Positions 16,051 to 23,469 of a stretch of 28,839 nt of DNA are shown here, piece by piece. Each line of letters opens with the position of its first letter. Within the stretch, counting starts at the first letter, position 1. The translations under genes and the position numbers were made by a program. This DNA is from an uncultured Gemmatimonadota bacterium. Its GTDB lineage: Bacteria > Gemmatimonadota > Gemmatimonadetes > Gemmatimonadales > GWC2-71-9. A model generated the notes under the pieces. It saw only the letters and a list, made by a program, of their open reading frames with translations. It had not been told where the DNA came from and made no database searches. The stretch covers positions 1 through 28,839 of the forward strand of contig CAMLLJ010000006.1 of the NCBI GenBank assembly GCA_946480845.1, read 5' to 3'.

Positions 16051-16091
16051 CTTGCCCGGCGTTCGGTCCGATTCATGGACCGGGCAAGTTA
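16051..16091. promoter_or_regulatory. Inverted repeat over the Asp-box gene promoter
   Basis: CTTGCCCGG (16051-16059) and CCGGGCAAG (16080-16088) are perfect 9-bp complements, with a nested CGGTCC/GGACCG pair (16064-16069 with 16077-16082). On the minus strand a -10-like TAACTT (complement of 16086-16091) overlaps one arm, and the other arm runs into the AAGGAG ribosome binding site. It is more likely an operator around the start point than a complete mRNA hairpin. Confidence 0.45.
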
Positions 16092-16118
16092 TCGCGCCGC
16101 GGACCGGCGCCGCCAGCC

Positions 16119-16127
16119 TGATACCTT
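16119..16127 (+). promoter_or_regulatory. Extended -10 promoter of the ZIP-DUF488-cupin unit
   Basis: TGA followed by TACCTT is an extended -10 arrangement (TGn upstream of the hexamer), about 38 bp before the ZIP ATG. The same TGATAC(C/G)TT core occurs before the coiled-coil/GTPase operon at 17972-17980. Confidence 0.45.
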
Positions 16128-16165
16128 TGAGCGTCCGGCCGTTGGCCGATTCAGAGGGGGTGGTC

Positions 16166-16987
16166 ATGTGGGAGTGGTTCGCGGGGCTCGATCCGGTGCC
16201 GCAGGCGCTGCTGGCCGGGCTGCTGACCTGGGGAGTGACGGCGCTCGGTGCCGCAACGGTGTTCTTCCGGCGCGCCCTTCCGCAGTCGCTGCTCGATGCG
16301 ATGCTGGGCTTCGCGGCGGGCATCATGATCGCGGCGAGCTTCTGGTCGCTGCTCGCCCCGGCGATCGACCTCTCCGAATCGCGGGGCGGGTCGGGATGGT
16401 TCCCGGCCGCCGCGGGATTCCTGCTGGGCGCGGGCTTCCTGCGGCTGATGGACCTGGTCCTTCCCCACCTGCATCCCGACCTCGTGGAGACCGACCGGGC
16501 CGAAGGCATGCCGTCGCACCTGCGGCACACGACGCTGCTGGTCCTCGCCATCACGCTGCACAACATTCCCGAAGGCCTGGCCGTCGGCGTGGCGTTCGGG
16601 GGTGCGGCCGGGCCCGATGCGCTGCACGGCGTGTCGCTGGCCGCGGCGGCCGCGCTGGCGATCGGCATCGCGATCCAGAACCTGCCCGAGGGCGTCGCCG
16701 TGGCGATGCCGCTCCGGCGGGAGGGCCAGTCGCGGCTCAAGGCCTTCTGGTACGGCCAGCTCTCGGCCGTGGTCGAGCCGGTGGCGGCGGTGATCGGCGC
16801 GGCGTCGGTGGCCCTGATCGCACCGATCCTGCCGTACGCGCTCTCGTTCGCCGCGGGCGCCATGCTCTACGTGGTGGTCGAGGAGCTGCTCCCCGCCGCC
16901 CAGCGGAGCGGGCGCACCGACCTGGTCACGTCGGCCACCATGATCGGGTTCGCGCTGATGATGGTGCTGGACGTGGCGCTGGGATAG
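16166..16987 (+). CDS. ZIP-family metal transporter
   Basis: 273 residues, about eight hydrophobic helices. The ZIP metal-binding helices are intact: [10 protein letters not shown] with His132, Asn133 and Glu136, and [12 protein letters not shown] with Gln171, Asn172 and Glu175; a further VVVEELLPA lies in a late helix. A His-containing loop (VLPHLHPD, 98-105) lies between helices 3 and 4, as in ZupT-like proteins. It should import zinc or another divalent metal across the inner membrane. The ATG at 16166 has AGAGGGGG upstream; a longer frame from 16052 would add a hydrophilic stretch across the promoter. DUF488 follows after 8 nt, indicating co-transcription. Confidence 0.92.
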   Translation: MWEWFAGLDPVPQALLAGLLTWGVTALGAATVFFRRALPQSLLDAMLGFAAGIMIAASFWSLLAPAIDLSESRGGSGWFPAAAGFLLGAGFLRLMDLVLPHLHPDLVETDRAEGMPSHLRHTTLLVLAITLHNIPEGLAVGVAFGGAAGPDALHGVSLAAAAALAIGIAIQNLPEGVAVAMPLRREGQSRLKAFWYGQLSAVVEPVAAVIGAASVALIAPILPYALSFAAGAMLYVVVEELLPAAQRSGRTDLVTSATMIGFALMMVLDVALG

Positions 16988-16995
16988 GCGCGGGG

Positions 16996-17535
16996 ATGCG
17001 GGTCTGGACCGTCGGCCATTCGACGCGCTCGCTGGACGACTTCCTGGCGACGCTCGCTCCGTACCGCATCGAGCTGGTGGCGGACGTGCGGCGCTTTCCC
17101 GGGTCGCGCGCTCATCCGCAGTTCGCGCAGGCGGCGCTCGAGGCGGGGCTGCACGGGGCCGGGATCGAGTACCTGGCCCTGCCCGCGCTGGGCGGGCGGC
17201 GGCGGGCCCGCGAGCATGCAGCGGGCAGCGGCTGGCGCAACGAGGCATTCCGGGGCTATGCGGAGCACCTCGCGAGCGAGGAGTTCGCCGGCGGGCTCTT
17301 CGAGCTCACGATGGCGGCCGGAGGGATGCGCACGGCGGTGATGTGCGCCGAGGTCCTCTGGTGGCGGTGCCACCGGCGGATGATCGCCGACGTGCTGGTG
17401 GCGCGGGGCGAGGAAGTGGTGCATATCATGGATGCGACTGCCAGCCAGCCGCACCGCCTGGCTCCCCCGGCGAGACTGGTGCGGGGGGTCCTGACCTACG
17501 ATCGGACCGGGCCGGGCAAGCCATCCGCTGCCTGA
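16996..17535 (+). CDS. DUF488 family protein
   Basis: 179 residues matching DUF488: N-terminal WTVGHSTRSLDDF, ADVRRFPGSRAHPQF, GIEYLALPALGGRR, NEAFRGYAEHL, and the hallmark VMCAEVLWWRCHRRMIADVL around residues 115-135. The paired Cys of MCAE and WWRCHR are conserved family features suggestive of a redox or metal site, but the biochemical role is unknown. It lies 8 nt after the ZIP gene and 13 nt before the cupin gene, so the three are probably one transcript. The ATG at 16996 starts directly at the conserved WTVGH strand. Confidence 0.88.
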   Translation: MRVWTVGHSTRSLDDFLATLAPYRIELVADVRRFPGSRAHPQFAQAALEAGLHGAGIEYLALPALGGRRRAREHAAGSGWRNEAFRGYAEHLASEEFAGGLFELTMAAGGMRTAVMCAEVLWWRCHRRMIADVLVARGEEVVHIMDATASQPHRLAPPARLVRGVLTYDRTGPGKPSAA

Positions 17536-17548
17536 AAGCGAGGACACC

Positions 17549-17944
17549 GTGAAGGGATTCATCGGGGACATCGAAGAACTGACCGGCAGGAACCGGGACT
17601 TCCGCCGGGTCCTCCATACGGGGCCGAACCTGCAACTGGTGCTGATGTCGCTCCGCGCCGGGGAGGAGATCGGCGAGGAGGTCCACGACGACCATGACCA
17701 GTTCTTCCGGGTGGAGAAGGGCAAGGGCGAAGTCTGGATCGAGGGCGAGCGCAGCAAGATCCGCGTCGGGACGGCGATCCTGATCCCGGCCGGGGCGCGC
17801 CACAATGTCCGGAACACCGGCGAGAAGCGCCTGCGGCTCTACACCCTCTATGCCCCGCCCGCGCACGCTGACGGCACGGTGCACGCGACCAAGGCCGAAG
17901 CCGACGCGTCGGAGGAGCATTTCGCGGGCCATCCGGCGCAATAG
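17549..17944 (+). CDS. Small cupin-domain protein
   Basis: 131 residues, a single cupin barrel. Motif 1 is EEVHDDHDQFFRVEKGKGEV (His46, His49, with Gln51 near the usual Glu position) and motif 2 is PAGARHNVRN (His85), enough for a metal site. It may bind a small acid or sugar or serve as a metal-dependent isomerase/dioxygenase; the substrate cannot be inferred. The GTG start at 17549 has an AGCGAGGA ribosome binding site 5 nt upstream. It is the last gene of the ZIP-DUF488-cupin unit, and its stop codon lies in the loop of a strong hairpin. Confidence 0.88.
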   Translation: MKGFIGDIEELTGRNRDFRRVLHTGPNLQLVLMSLRAGEEIGEEVHDDHDQFFRVEKGKGEVWIEGERSKIRVGTAILIPAGARHNVRNTGEKRLRLYTLYAPPAHADGTVHATKAEADASEEHFAGHPAQ

Positions 17945-17956
17945 CGCCGGATGGCC
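17927..17956 (+). terminator. Hairpin terminator overlapping the cupin stop
   Basis: A perfect 13-bp stem (GGCCATCCGGCGC with GCGCCGGATGGCC) has a 4-nt AATA loop. The TAG stop (17942-17944) straddles the loop and the right arm. No T-run follows, as is common in high-GC genomes. Confidence 0.7.
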
Positions 17957-17980
17957 AATCGCGGGACCGGGTGATACGTT
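17952..17980 (+). promoter_or_regulatory. Promoter of the GTPase/OmpA/kinase operon
   Basis: TGGCCA (17952-17957) is followed by a 17-bp spacer and TACGTT (17975-17980), the latter preceded by TGA as an extended -10. It lies just past the cupin terminator and about 50 bp before the first ATG at 18030. Confidence 0.45.
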
Positions 17981-18029
17981 GGCAATCCCGGCCCGATCGC
18001 CGGGGCCCCCAGCCCACCGTGAGCCGACC

Positions 18030-18638
18030 ATGTCCAACGCAGAGATCGAGAAGCTCAAGTCCGCCGGTGTCCAGGTCGCCGAGCCTCGCGTCCCGGAGCC
18101 CCAGCCCGAAAGTCTCGACAAGGTGCGCGATATCCTGTTCGGCGGGCAGATGCGCGCAGTCGAGGGGCGGCTTCAGGGCATGGAGGACCGCTTCCGGCAG
18201 GAGCACGACGCCATCCGTGCCGAGTTCACCAAGCAGGGCGAGTCGCTCGATGCGCTGATCCGGAGCGAAGTGCAGGCGCTGACCGACCGGCTGGCGGCGG
18301 AGCGGACCCGCCGCGGCGAGGAGCTGAAGTCCCTGTCCGCCGAGATCAAGGACGCCATCCGGGCGCTGGAGAAGCGGCACCTGAAGCTGGAGCAGGACGC
18401 CAACCTGGCCGATGCCGGGCTGCGGGACCAGCTTCTCGCCCAGTCCGCCGACGCCGCGGCGCAGCTGGCGCGGCTGGGCGAGCGCCTCACCGCCGAGCTG
18501 AACCGGTCGCACCAGGAGCTGAAGACGACCAAGACAGATCGCTCCGCCCTCGCCGCCCTGCTCAATGACGTGGCTTCCCGGCTCGGCGCAGAAGCCGAGC
18601 CCGGGACGGCCAACGGGAAGAACGCCCCGGGGAGCTGA
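18030..18638 (+). CDS. Coiled-coil protein of the small-GTPase/OmpA operon
   Basis: 202 residues, almost wholly alpha-helical with heptad-like Leu/Ala and charged residues from about 40 to 165 (VEGRLQGMEDRFRQ, AIRALEKRHLKLEQ, LARLGERLTAELNR). The N-terminal SLDKVRDILFGGQ and the C-terminal DRSALAALLNDVASRL look like conserved end motifs; I recall a similar coiled-coil family with the same ends in cyanobacteria and proteobacteria, but no function is known. No signal peptide or membrane segment, so it should be cytoplasmic. It is the first gene of the five-gene operon, ending 3 nt before the OmpA-like gene, and probably works as a structural or adaptor partner of that protein or the GTPase. Confidence 0.85.
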   Translation: MSNAEIEKLKSAGVQVAEPRVPEPQPESLDKVRDILFGGQMRAVEGRLQGMEDRFRQEHDAIRAEFTKQGESLDALIRSEVQALTDRLAAERTRRGEELKSLSAEIKDAIRALEKRHLKLEQDANLADAGLRDQLLAQSADAAAQLARLGERLTAELNRSHQELKTTKTDRSALAALLNDVASRLGAEAEPGTANGKNAPGS

Positions 18639-18641
18639 GCC

Positions 18642-20432
18642 ATGCCCGACGAGCGGGCGCCCTGGGAGCAGTCCTCCGCCGGCGGCGGCTACGACGCCTC
18701 CTCGGCCGACCTGGCCGAGCTGCGCGAGCTGATCCTCGGGGCGGAGCGGCGGCGGCTGGAAGAGCTGGAGCGGCGGATCGATGCCGCCGGCCTCAACCGG
18801 GAGGCGCTCGCCGAGCTGCTGCCGGAGGCCGTGGCCCTCCGCGCCGGGCGCGACCGCCAGCTCGCCCGCGCGCTCGCACCGACCGTCGAGAACGCCATCG
18901 GCGAGTCGGTCCGCCGGAACCCCCGCCCCATCGCCACCGCCATCTTCCCCGTGCTCGGCCCCGCCATCCGCAAGGCGATCGCCGAGGCGCTGGCGGGCCT
19001 GGTCGCTTCCATCAACCGGACCGTCGAGCACAGTCTCTCGCCCCGCGGGCTCCGCTGGCGGATCGAGGCGTGGCGCTCCGGCGTCCCGTACGCGCAGGTC
19101 GTCCTCCGCCACGCGCTGGTCTACCGGGTCGAGCAGGTCTTCCTGATCGACGGCGACACCGGCCTGCTCCTGGCCCACGCGGTGGCGCCCGACCTCGCGG
19201 CCAGCGATGCCGACCTCATCTCCGGCATGCTCACCGCCATCCGCGATTTCGTGACCGATTCCTTCACCGGCGAGCGCGACGCGGGCGGCCTCCGCCGGTT
19301 CTCGGTCGGCGAGCTCACGGTCCTGGTGGAACAGGGCCCGGAAGCGCTGATCGCGGCCGTGGTGCGAGGCGAGGCGCCGGACACGCTGCTGCCCCAGCTC
19401 CAGGATACGCTGGAGACGATCCACCTCCAGTTCGCCGGCGCGCTCGCCGATTTCGACGGCGACACCGCCCAGTTCGCCGCGGCGGTGCCGTTGCTCGAGG
19501 ACTGCCTGGCAACGGAGATCGCCACCGGCCGGAAGCGCGCCGGGGGCGGCGGCGTGACCTGGCGCCCCTGGGCGATCGCGGCCGTGCTCATTGCGCTGGT
19601 GCTGGGCGGGCTCGCGCTCCGGTCTCGCTTGCGCTGGGACCGGGCCGTAGCGAGGCTCCGGTCGGAGCCCGGCATCGTGCTGACCGAGGCCGAGCGCGGC
19701 GGCGGCCGCTGGCGCCTCGCCGGGCTGCGCGATCCGCTCGCGCCCGAGCCGGCGGCACTGCTAGCGGCGATGGCGGTGGATACCGCGCGGCTCGAGCAGC
19801 GGTGGGAGCCCTACCTCTCGCTCCGGCCGGAGCTGGTGCTGGCGCGGGCGCGGAGGGGCCTGGCGCCGCCGGCCGGCGTGGAGCTGGCACTGGCCCGGGA
19901 TACACTGCGCGCATCCGGCACCGCGCCGCTCGACTGGATGGCGTCGGCGCGGCGGCTCGGCGCCGTGATTCCGGGTGTCTCGGCGCTCGACCTGGGCGGG
20001 GTCGCCTCTGAGCTGCCTGCCGCCCTGGCCCGGCTGCAGCAGGAAATCGAAGGGGAGCGGATCCTGTTCAGCGTCGGCTCGGCCGCCCTCCGCGGGACCG
20101 CCGTCGCCCCGGCGAGCAGGGTGGCCGACCGGTGGCTCCGGCTCCAGGACGGCGCGGCCGCGCTCGACGCGCGGGTCACGCTCGAGCTGGTCGGGCGGAC
20201 CGACCCGACCGGATCGGATTCGGCCAACCAGGCACTGAGCCGGGAGCGCGCGGATGCCGTGCTCCGCGTACTCGCTGCCCGCGGCGTGCCGGCGGGCGTC
20301 ACCACCGTGCGCGCCCTCGGCACCACCCAGCCGCTCCCGGGCAGCGACCCGGCCGAGCGCGCCCGCATCAACCGGAGCGTGTCGTTCGCCGTGAACGTGG
20401 GGCCGGAGGATGGAGGGGAACCGTCGCGATGA
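18642..20432 (+). CDS. Transmembrane OmpA-domain protein with cytoplasmic roadblock/longin-like region
   Basis: 596 residues, four parts. (1) 25-145: helical region with LLPEAVALRAGRDRQLARAL and NPRPIATAIFPVLGPAIRKAI. (2) About 150-275: an alpha/beta domain (YRVEQVFLIDGDTGLLLAH, LISGMLTAIRDFVTDSF, VGELTVLVEQGPEALIAAVV, LETIHLQFAGALADFDGD) whose order resembles roadblock/longin profilin-like folds. (3) One TM helix (308-327), then two BON-like segments (332-455). (4) OmpA C-terminal peptidoglycan-binding domain (470-585) with GRTDPTGSDSANQALSRERA and INRSVSF. Without a signal peptide, the N-terminal 300 residues should be cytoplasmic and the OmpA domain periplasmic. MglB-type roadblock proteins act as GAPs for MglA, so the cytoplasmic domain is a candidate regulator or dock for the GTPase encoded next, whose ATG overlaps this TGA (ATGA). 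Confidence 0.82.
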   Translation: MPDERAPWEQSSAGGGYDASSADLAELRELILGAERRRLEELERRIDAAGLNREALAELLPEAVALRAGRDRQLARALAPTVENAIGESVRRNPRPIATAIFPVLGPAIRKAIAEALAGLVASINRTVEHSLSPRGLRWRIEAWRSGVPYAQVVLRHALVYRVEQVFLIDGDTGLLLAHAVAPDLAASDADLISGMLTAIRDFVTDSFTGERDAGGLRRFSVGELTVLVEQGPEALIAAVVRGEAPDTLLPQLQDTLETIHLQFAGALADFDGDTAQFAAAVPLLEDCLATEIATGRKRAGGGGVTWRPWAIAAVLIALVLGGLALRSRLRWDRAVARLRSEPGIVLTEAERGGGRWRLAGLRDPLAPEPAALLAAMAVDTARLEQRWEPYLSLRPELVLARARRGLAPPAGVELALARDTLRASGTAPLDWMASARRLGAVIPGVSALDLGGVASELPAALARLQQEIEGERILFSVGSAALRGTAVAPASRVADRWLRLQDGAAALDARVTLELVGRTDPTGSDSANQALSRERADAVLRVLAARGVPAGVTTVRALGTTQPLPGSDPAERARINRSVSFAVNVGPEDGGEPSR

Positions 20433-20938
20433 TCCAGAAGAAGGTGTGCATGGTCGGCCTGTTCGGCACCGGCAAGACCAGCCTGGTGCAGCGGTTCGTG
20501 CACTCGCTGTTCTCGGAGCGCTATCTCTCGACCGTGGGCGTCAAGATCGACCGCAAGGCGCTCCAGCTCGACGGCACCGAGGTGACGCTCGTGCTCTGGG
20601 ACCTCGCGGGACGCGACAAGCACGAGGACATCACGGCCAGCTACCTGCGCGGCGCGCACGCGGTGCTCTATGTGGCGGACGGCACGCGCCGGGAGACCTG
20701 CGACCAGCTTCCCGAGCTGCGCGCCATCGTGCGCGAGGCGGCGGGAGAGATCCCCGAGGTGCTGGCCCTCAACAAGAGCGACCTCACGGGCGCCTGGGCG
20801 CTCGGTCGCGATGACGAGAAGGCGCTGACCGCCGGGTGGAACCTGGTGCGCACCAGCGCGAAGAGCGGCGACGGCGTCGAGGAGGTGTTCCTGCGGATCG
20901 GACGCGCGACGCTCGCCACCCGGGAGGTGCGGCCATGA
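20429..20938 (+). CDS. Ras/Rab-like small GTPase
   Basis: 169 residues, a bare G domain. Motifs: G1 GLFGTGKT (10-17), G2 Thr35 in YLSTVGVKID, G3 WDLAGRDKHE (Asp58, Gly61), G4 NKSD (115-118), G5 TSAKSG (142-147). The glutamine that positions the hydrolytic water in Ras (Gln61) is replaced by Arg62 here, and Ras Gly12 by Phe12, so intrinsic GTP hydrolysis is probably slow and may need a partner. There is no C-terminal cysteine for lipid attachment; membrane association would have to come from the OmpA-like protein. The ATG overlaps the upstream stop (ATGA), preceded by GGAGGGG at 10 nt, and the stop overlaps the PP2C start (ATGA). WDxAG and NKxD place it in the Ras-like superfamily, unlike MglA, whose G3 differs. 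Confidence 0.9.
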   Translation: MIQKKVCMVGLFGTGKTSLVQRFVHSLFSERYLSTVGVKIDRKALQLDGTEVTLVLWDLAGRDKHEDITASYLRGAHAVLYVADGTRRETCDQLPELRAIVREAAGEIPEVLALNKSDLTGAWALGRDDEKALTAGWNLVRTSAKSGDGVEEVFLRIGRATLATREVRP

Positions 20939-21774
20939 CGGCGACGGCAACGGCGACGGTGCGGATCGATGCGGCGGGGCTCACCGACATCGGTCTCCGC
21001 CGCAAGGTGAACGAAGACCATTTCGTGATCATGACCCTGCGCAAGGCGGCCGAGGTCCGGCAGACCAGCGTCGCCGACCCGGCCGCGTTCGACGGGCTCC
21101 GCGGCCCCGAAGGGTGGCTCTTCATCGTCGCGGACGGCGTCGGCGGGCAGCCGGGCGGCGAGCTGGCGAGCGAGACGGCGGTCTCGGCCATGGTGAACTA
21201 CGTGGGCCAGGCCGCGAGCTGCTTCAACAAGGTGGACATCGACCGGGAGCACGAGTTCCTGGAGCAGCTCGAGGCCGCGGTGCACGGGGCGCACCGGAAG
21301 GTCACCGAAGAGCACGGCGAGGGCGATCACGAGTCCGGGCCGGCCACCACCCTCACGATGGCGATGCTGGTCTGGCCCCGCGCCTACCTGGTCCACGTGG
21401 GCGACAGCCGCGCCTTCTACCTCCGCAAGGGACGCATCCGGCAGCTCACCCGCGACCAGACCACCGGCGAGTACATGATGGATTCCGGCGCCTGGACCGA
21501 GGAGCAGGCGCGCACGTCGCCGATGGGCAGCGCGCTCGCCAGCGCGGTGGGCGGAAGCGAGATGATTCCCGCCGTAGGCCTCGTGGACCTCCAGCCGGGG
21601 GACACGCTGCTCCTCTGCACCGACGGGCTCACCCGCTACGTCAACGACGAGCGGCTCGCCGAGATGCTGGGCCGCGCGGCGGATGCGGAATCGGCCTGCC
21701 GCGAGCTGGTGGAGGCCGCGCTGGCCGGCGGCGGGCACGACAACATCACCGTGGTGGTGGCGCGGATGGTGTGA
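20935..21774 (+). CDS. PP2C-family Ser/Thr protein phosphatase
   Basis: 279 residues starting at the ATG at 20935 (overlaps the GTPase stop; GGGAGGTG ribosome binding site 6 nt upstream). PPM/PP2C motifs: KVNEDHF (Asp28), FIVADGVGG (Asp67-Gly68 metal site), GPATTLTMA, HVGDSRAFYLRKGRI, LTRDQTTGEYM, DTLLLCTDGLT and C-terminal GGHDNITVVVARM with the metal-binding Asp. It is a soluble Mn/Mg-dependent phosphatase that should reverse phosphorylation by the kinase encoded next, whose GTG overlaps this TGA (GTGA). Residues 40-60 (AAEVRQTSVADPAAFDGLRG) form an insert before the DGxGG strand. Confidence 0.94.
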   Translation: MTATATATVRIDAAGLTDIGLRRKVNEDHFVIMTLRKAAEVRQTSVADPAAFDGLRGPEGWLFIVADGVGGQPGGELASETAVSAMVNYVGQAASCFNKVDIDREHEFLEQLEAAVHGAHRKVTEEHGEGDHESGPATTLTMAMLVWPRAYLVHVGDSRAFYLRKGRIRQLTRDQTTGEYMMDSGAWTEEQARTSPMGSALASAVGGSEMIPAVGLVDLQPGDTLLLCTDGLTRYVNDERLAEMLGRAADAESACRELVEAALAGGGHDNITVVVARMV

Positions 21775-23384
21775 GCGACCTCGAGCGCGGGCTCGACACC
21801 TCCAACGGGCTGGACTTCGTACGCGAGCGTCTTGCGCTGGTCGGCAGGACGCTCTTCCTCGTATCGTTCGGGTTCTACCTCTTCCTTCTCGCCAGCATGG
21901 TCCTGCTCGGCGGCGCGTCGTTCGCCGCCGTGGTCCGGGCGCCGGTCGCGTACGGGCACCTGGCGGGGAGCTGCACCATGGGGCTGATCTGGCTGCTCGC
22001 CTCGCGCGGCAGGCGATCGGCGCGGGCGCTGGGGGCGATCGATGCGATCGGCATCGTCGCCGGCTGCGGCTTCCTGTCGCTCATGGCGCTGGACGACGGG
22101 GGCCAGATCCTCCAGGTCCTGCTCGCCCTGATCGTCACCGTCATGATCCGGGCGATCCTGGTGCCGTCGCGGCCGGGCCGGACCCTCGTGCTCTCGGCAC
22201 TCGCGTTCCTGCCGACGGTGATCATCTGCGTCGCCCGGCACCATCCCACGGCGCTCCTTCCCGGGTTCAGCGCGAGCTACCAGAAGCAGTACATGACGCT
22301 CAACACGGTCCTCTGGAGCATCCTCGGGACCACGCTCGCCACGATCGTGTCGCGGGTGATCTACGGCCTGCGCCGGCAGGTCGCCGAAGCCAACGAGCTG
22401 GGCCAGTACGTGCTCGAGGAGCAGATCGGCGGCGGCGGGATGGGCGAGGTCTGGCGGGCGCGGCATCGCCTGCTCATCCGGCCGGCGGCGATCAAGCTCA
22501 TCCGCCCGCAGATCTCGGCCGATCCCGAGCTGCTGCTCCGGCGCTTCGAGCGGGAAGCCCGCGCCACGGCTGCGCTCAAGTCGCCGCACACGGTGCAGCT
22601 CTACGACTTCGGCATGACCGACGACGGCAGGCTGTACTATGTGATGGAGCTGCTCGACGGACTCGACCTCGACAGCCTGGTGCGCCAGTACGGGCCCCTG
22701 CCGGCGGAGCGGGCCGCCCACATCCTGCGCCAGGTCTGCTCCTCGCTCCAGGACGCGCACGGCAACGGCCTGGTGCACCGCGACATCAAGCCCGCAAACG
22801 TCGTGGTGAGCCGGGCAGGCACGACGTTCGATTTCGCCAAGGTGCTCGACTTCGGGCTGGTGAAGCTCGAATCGGCGCCGGCGTCCGGCGTGGACGCCGT
22901 CAAGCTCAGCAGCGAGGGGAGCACCAGCGGCACGCCGGCGTTCATGGCCCCGGAAGTGGTGCTCGGCGTAGCCGAGACCGACCACCGGGTGGATCTCTAT
23001 GCGCTGGGGTGCGTGGCGTACTGGCTGCTCAGCGGCAAGCTCGTGTTCGAGGGGATGAGCGCGGTGGAGGTGATGTTCCATCACGCGCACACGGCGCCGG
23101 CCAGGCCATCGGCGCGGTCCGGGATCGCCATGCCCGCGGTGCTCGAGGACCTGGTCATGCAGTGCCTGGAGAAGGACCCGGCGCGGCGGCCGGAGAGCGC
23201 GGAGGCAGTGAGTGCACGGCTCGATGCGAGTGCCCTCGGATCCGCATGGACGGCCGAGCGCGCCGAGGCGTGGTGGACGATGCATCGGCCGGTGGCGGCC
23301 GATGCACGAAGGGCGGCGGAAGTGCTGCTGTCACAGGAGGGACGCGAGGTGCGGATCGGACCGCGCGTGATGCCCCGGGCATAG
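21771..23384 (+). CDS. Ser/Thr protein kinase with N-terminal six-helix membrane domain
   Basis: 537 residues from a GTG overlapping the PP2C stop by 4 bp. Residues 25-200 contain about six hydrophobic helices (TLFLVSFGFYLFLLA, LQVLLALIVTVMI, TVLWSILGTTLATIV). The Hanks-type kinase domain follows (about 213-485): P-loop IGGGGMGEVW, Lys242 (AIKL), Glu262-region REARATAALKSPH, HRDIKPANVV (Asp338, Asn343), DFG (360-362), SGTPAFMAPE (393-395), DLYALGCVAYWLLSG and RRPESAEAV. The topology is membrane first, kinase last, the reverse of PknB, leaving the kinase cytoplasmic with almost no periplasmic sensor. It ends the operon, so the likely substrates are the coiled-coil, GTPase or OmpA-like partners; this is inference. 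Confidence 0.94.
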   Translation: MSDLERGLDTSNGLDFVRERLALVGRTLFLVSFGFYLFLLASMVLLGGASFAAVVRAPVAYGHLAGSCTMGLIWLLASRGRRSARALGAIDAIGIVAGCGFLSLMALDDGGQILQVLLALIVTVMIRAILVPSRPGRTLVLSALAFLPTVIICVARHHPTALLPGFSASYQKQYMTLNTVLWSILGTTLATIVSRVIYGLRRQVAEANELGQYVLEEQIGGGGMGEVWRARHRLLIRPAAIKLIRPQISADPELLLRRFEREARATAALKSPHTVQLYDFGMTDDGRLYYVMELLDGLDLDSLVRQYGPLPAERAAHILRQVCSSLQDAHGNGLVHRDIKPANVVVSRAGTTFDFAKVLDFGLVKLESAPASGVDAVKLSSEGSTSGTPAFMAPEVVLGVAETDHRVDLYALGCVAYWLLSGKLVFEGMSAVEVMFHHAHTAPARPSARSGIAMPAVLEDLVMQCLEKDPARRPESAEAVSARLDASALGSAWTAERAEAWWTMHRPVAADARRAAEVLLSQEGREVRIGPRVMPRA

Positions 23385-23385
23385 G

Positions 23386-23418
23386 GGCGTGAAGACAGTC
23401 TAACGCCTGCTTCACGCC
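23386..23418. other. Hairpin after the kinase operon, overlapping the next promoter
   Basis: GGCGTGAAG (23386-23394) pairs perfectly with CTTCACGCC (23410-23418) across a 15-nt loop, right behind the kinase TAG. It could terminate the operon. However, its right arm contains the central TTCAC of the promoter array at 23400-23443 and its left arm is an inverted TTCAC, so it may instead be an extra, opposed regulator half-site. Confidence 0.45.
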
Positions 23419-23443
23419 GCGTTCAGGCCCCGCCCCGCACCAT
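23400..23443 (+). promoter_or_regulatory. TTCAC 11-bp repeat promoter, copy A (serine hydrolase)
   Basis: CTAAC at 23400, TTCAC at 23411 and TTCAG at 23422 start exactly 11 bp apart. Eleven bp after the third unit comes the -10-like CACCAT (23438-23443). The gene start is at 23470. It is the weakest of five copies in the window, all 44 bp long with identical spacing; the pattern fits tandem binding by a PhoB/OmpR-type regulator. Confidence 0.55.
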
Positions 23444-23469
23444 GGGTTCATCTCCCACAGGTGGGCGCC

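Noticed and set aside
16051..16088. RNA thermosensor or ribosome-site-sequestering hairpin of the Asp-box gene
   Set aside because: The likely -10 TAACTT overlaps one arm, so that arm would not be transcribed; I keep it only as an inverted repeat.
15238..16863. 541-residue minus-strand frame over the Asp-box and ZIP genes
   Set aside because: No motif and low-complexity composition; the real Asp-box frame has six blades and a strong ribosome site.
17559..19424. 621-residue minus-strand frame opposite the cupin, coiled-coil and OmpA-like genes
   Set aside because: Antisense shadow; the plus-strand genes form a coupled operon with recognisable domains.
21636..23285. 549-residue minus-strand frame opposite the kinase
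   Set aside because: Antisense shadow rich in His/Arg/Asp; the kinase frame has all Hanks motifs.
18030..23384. MglA/MglB polarity module
   Set aside because: The GTPase has WDxAG and NKxD like Ras/Rab proteins, not the MglA-type G3, and no free-standing MglB-type roadblock protein is present; only an analogy is retained.
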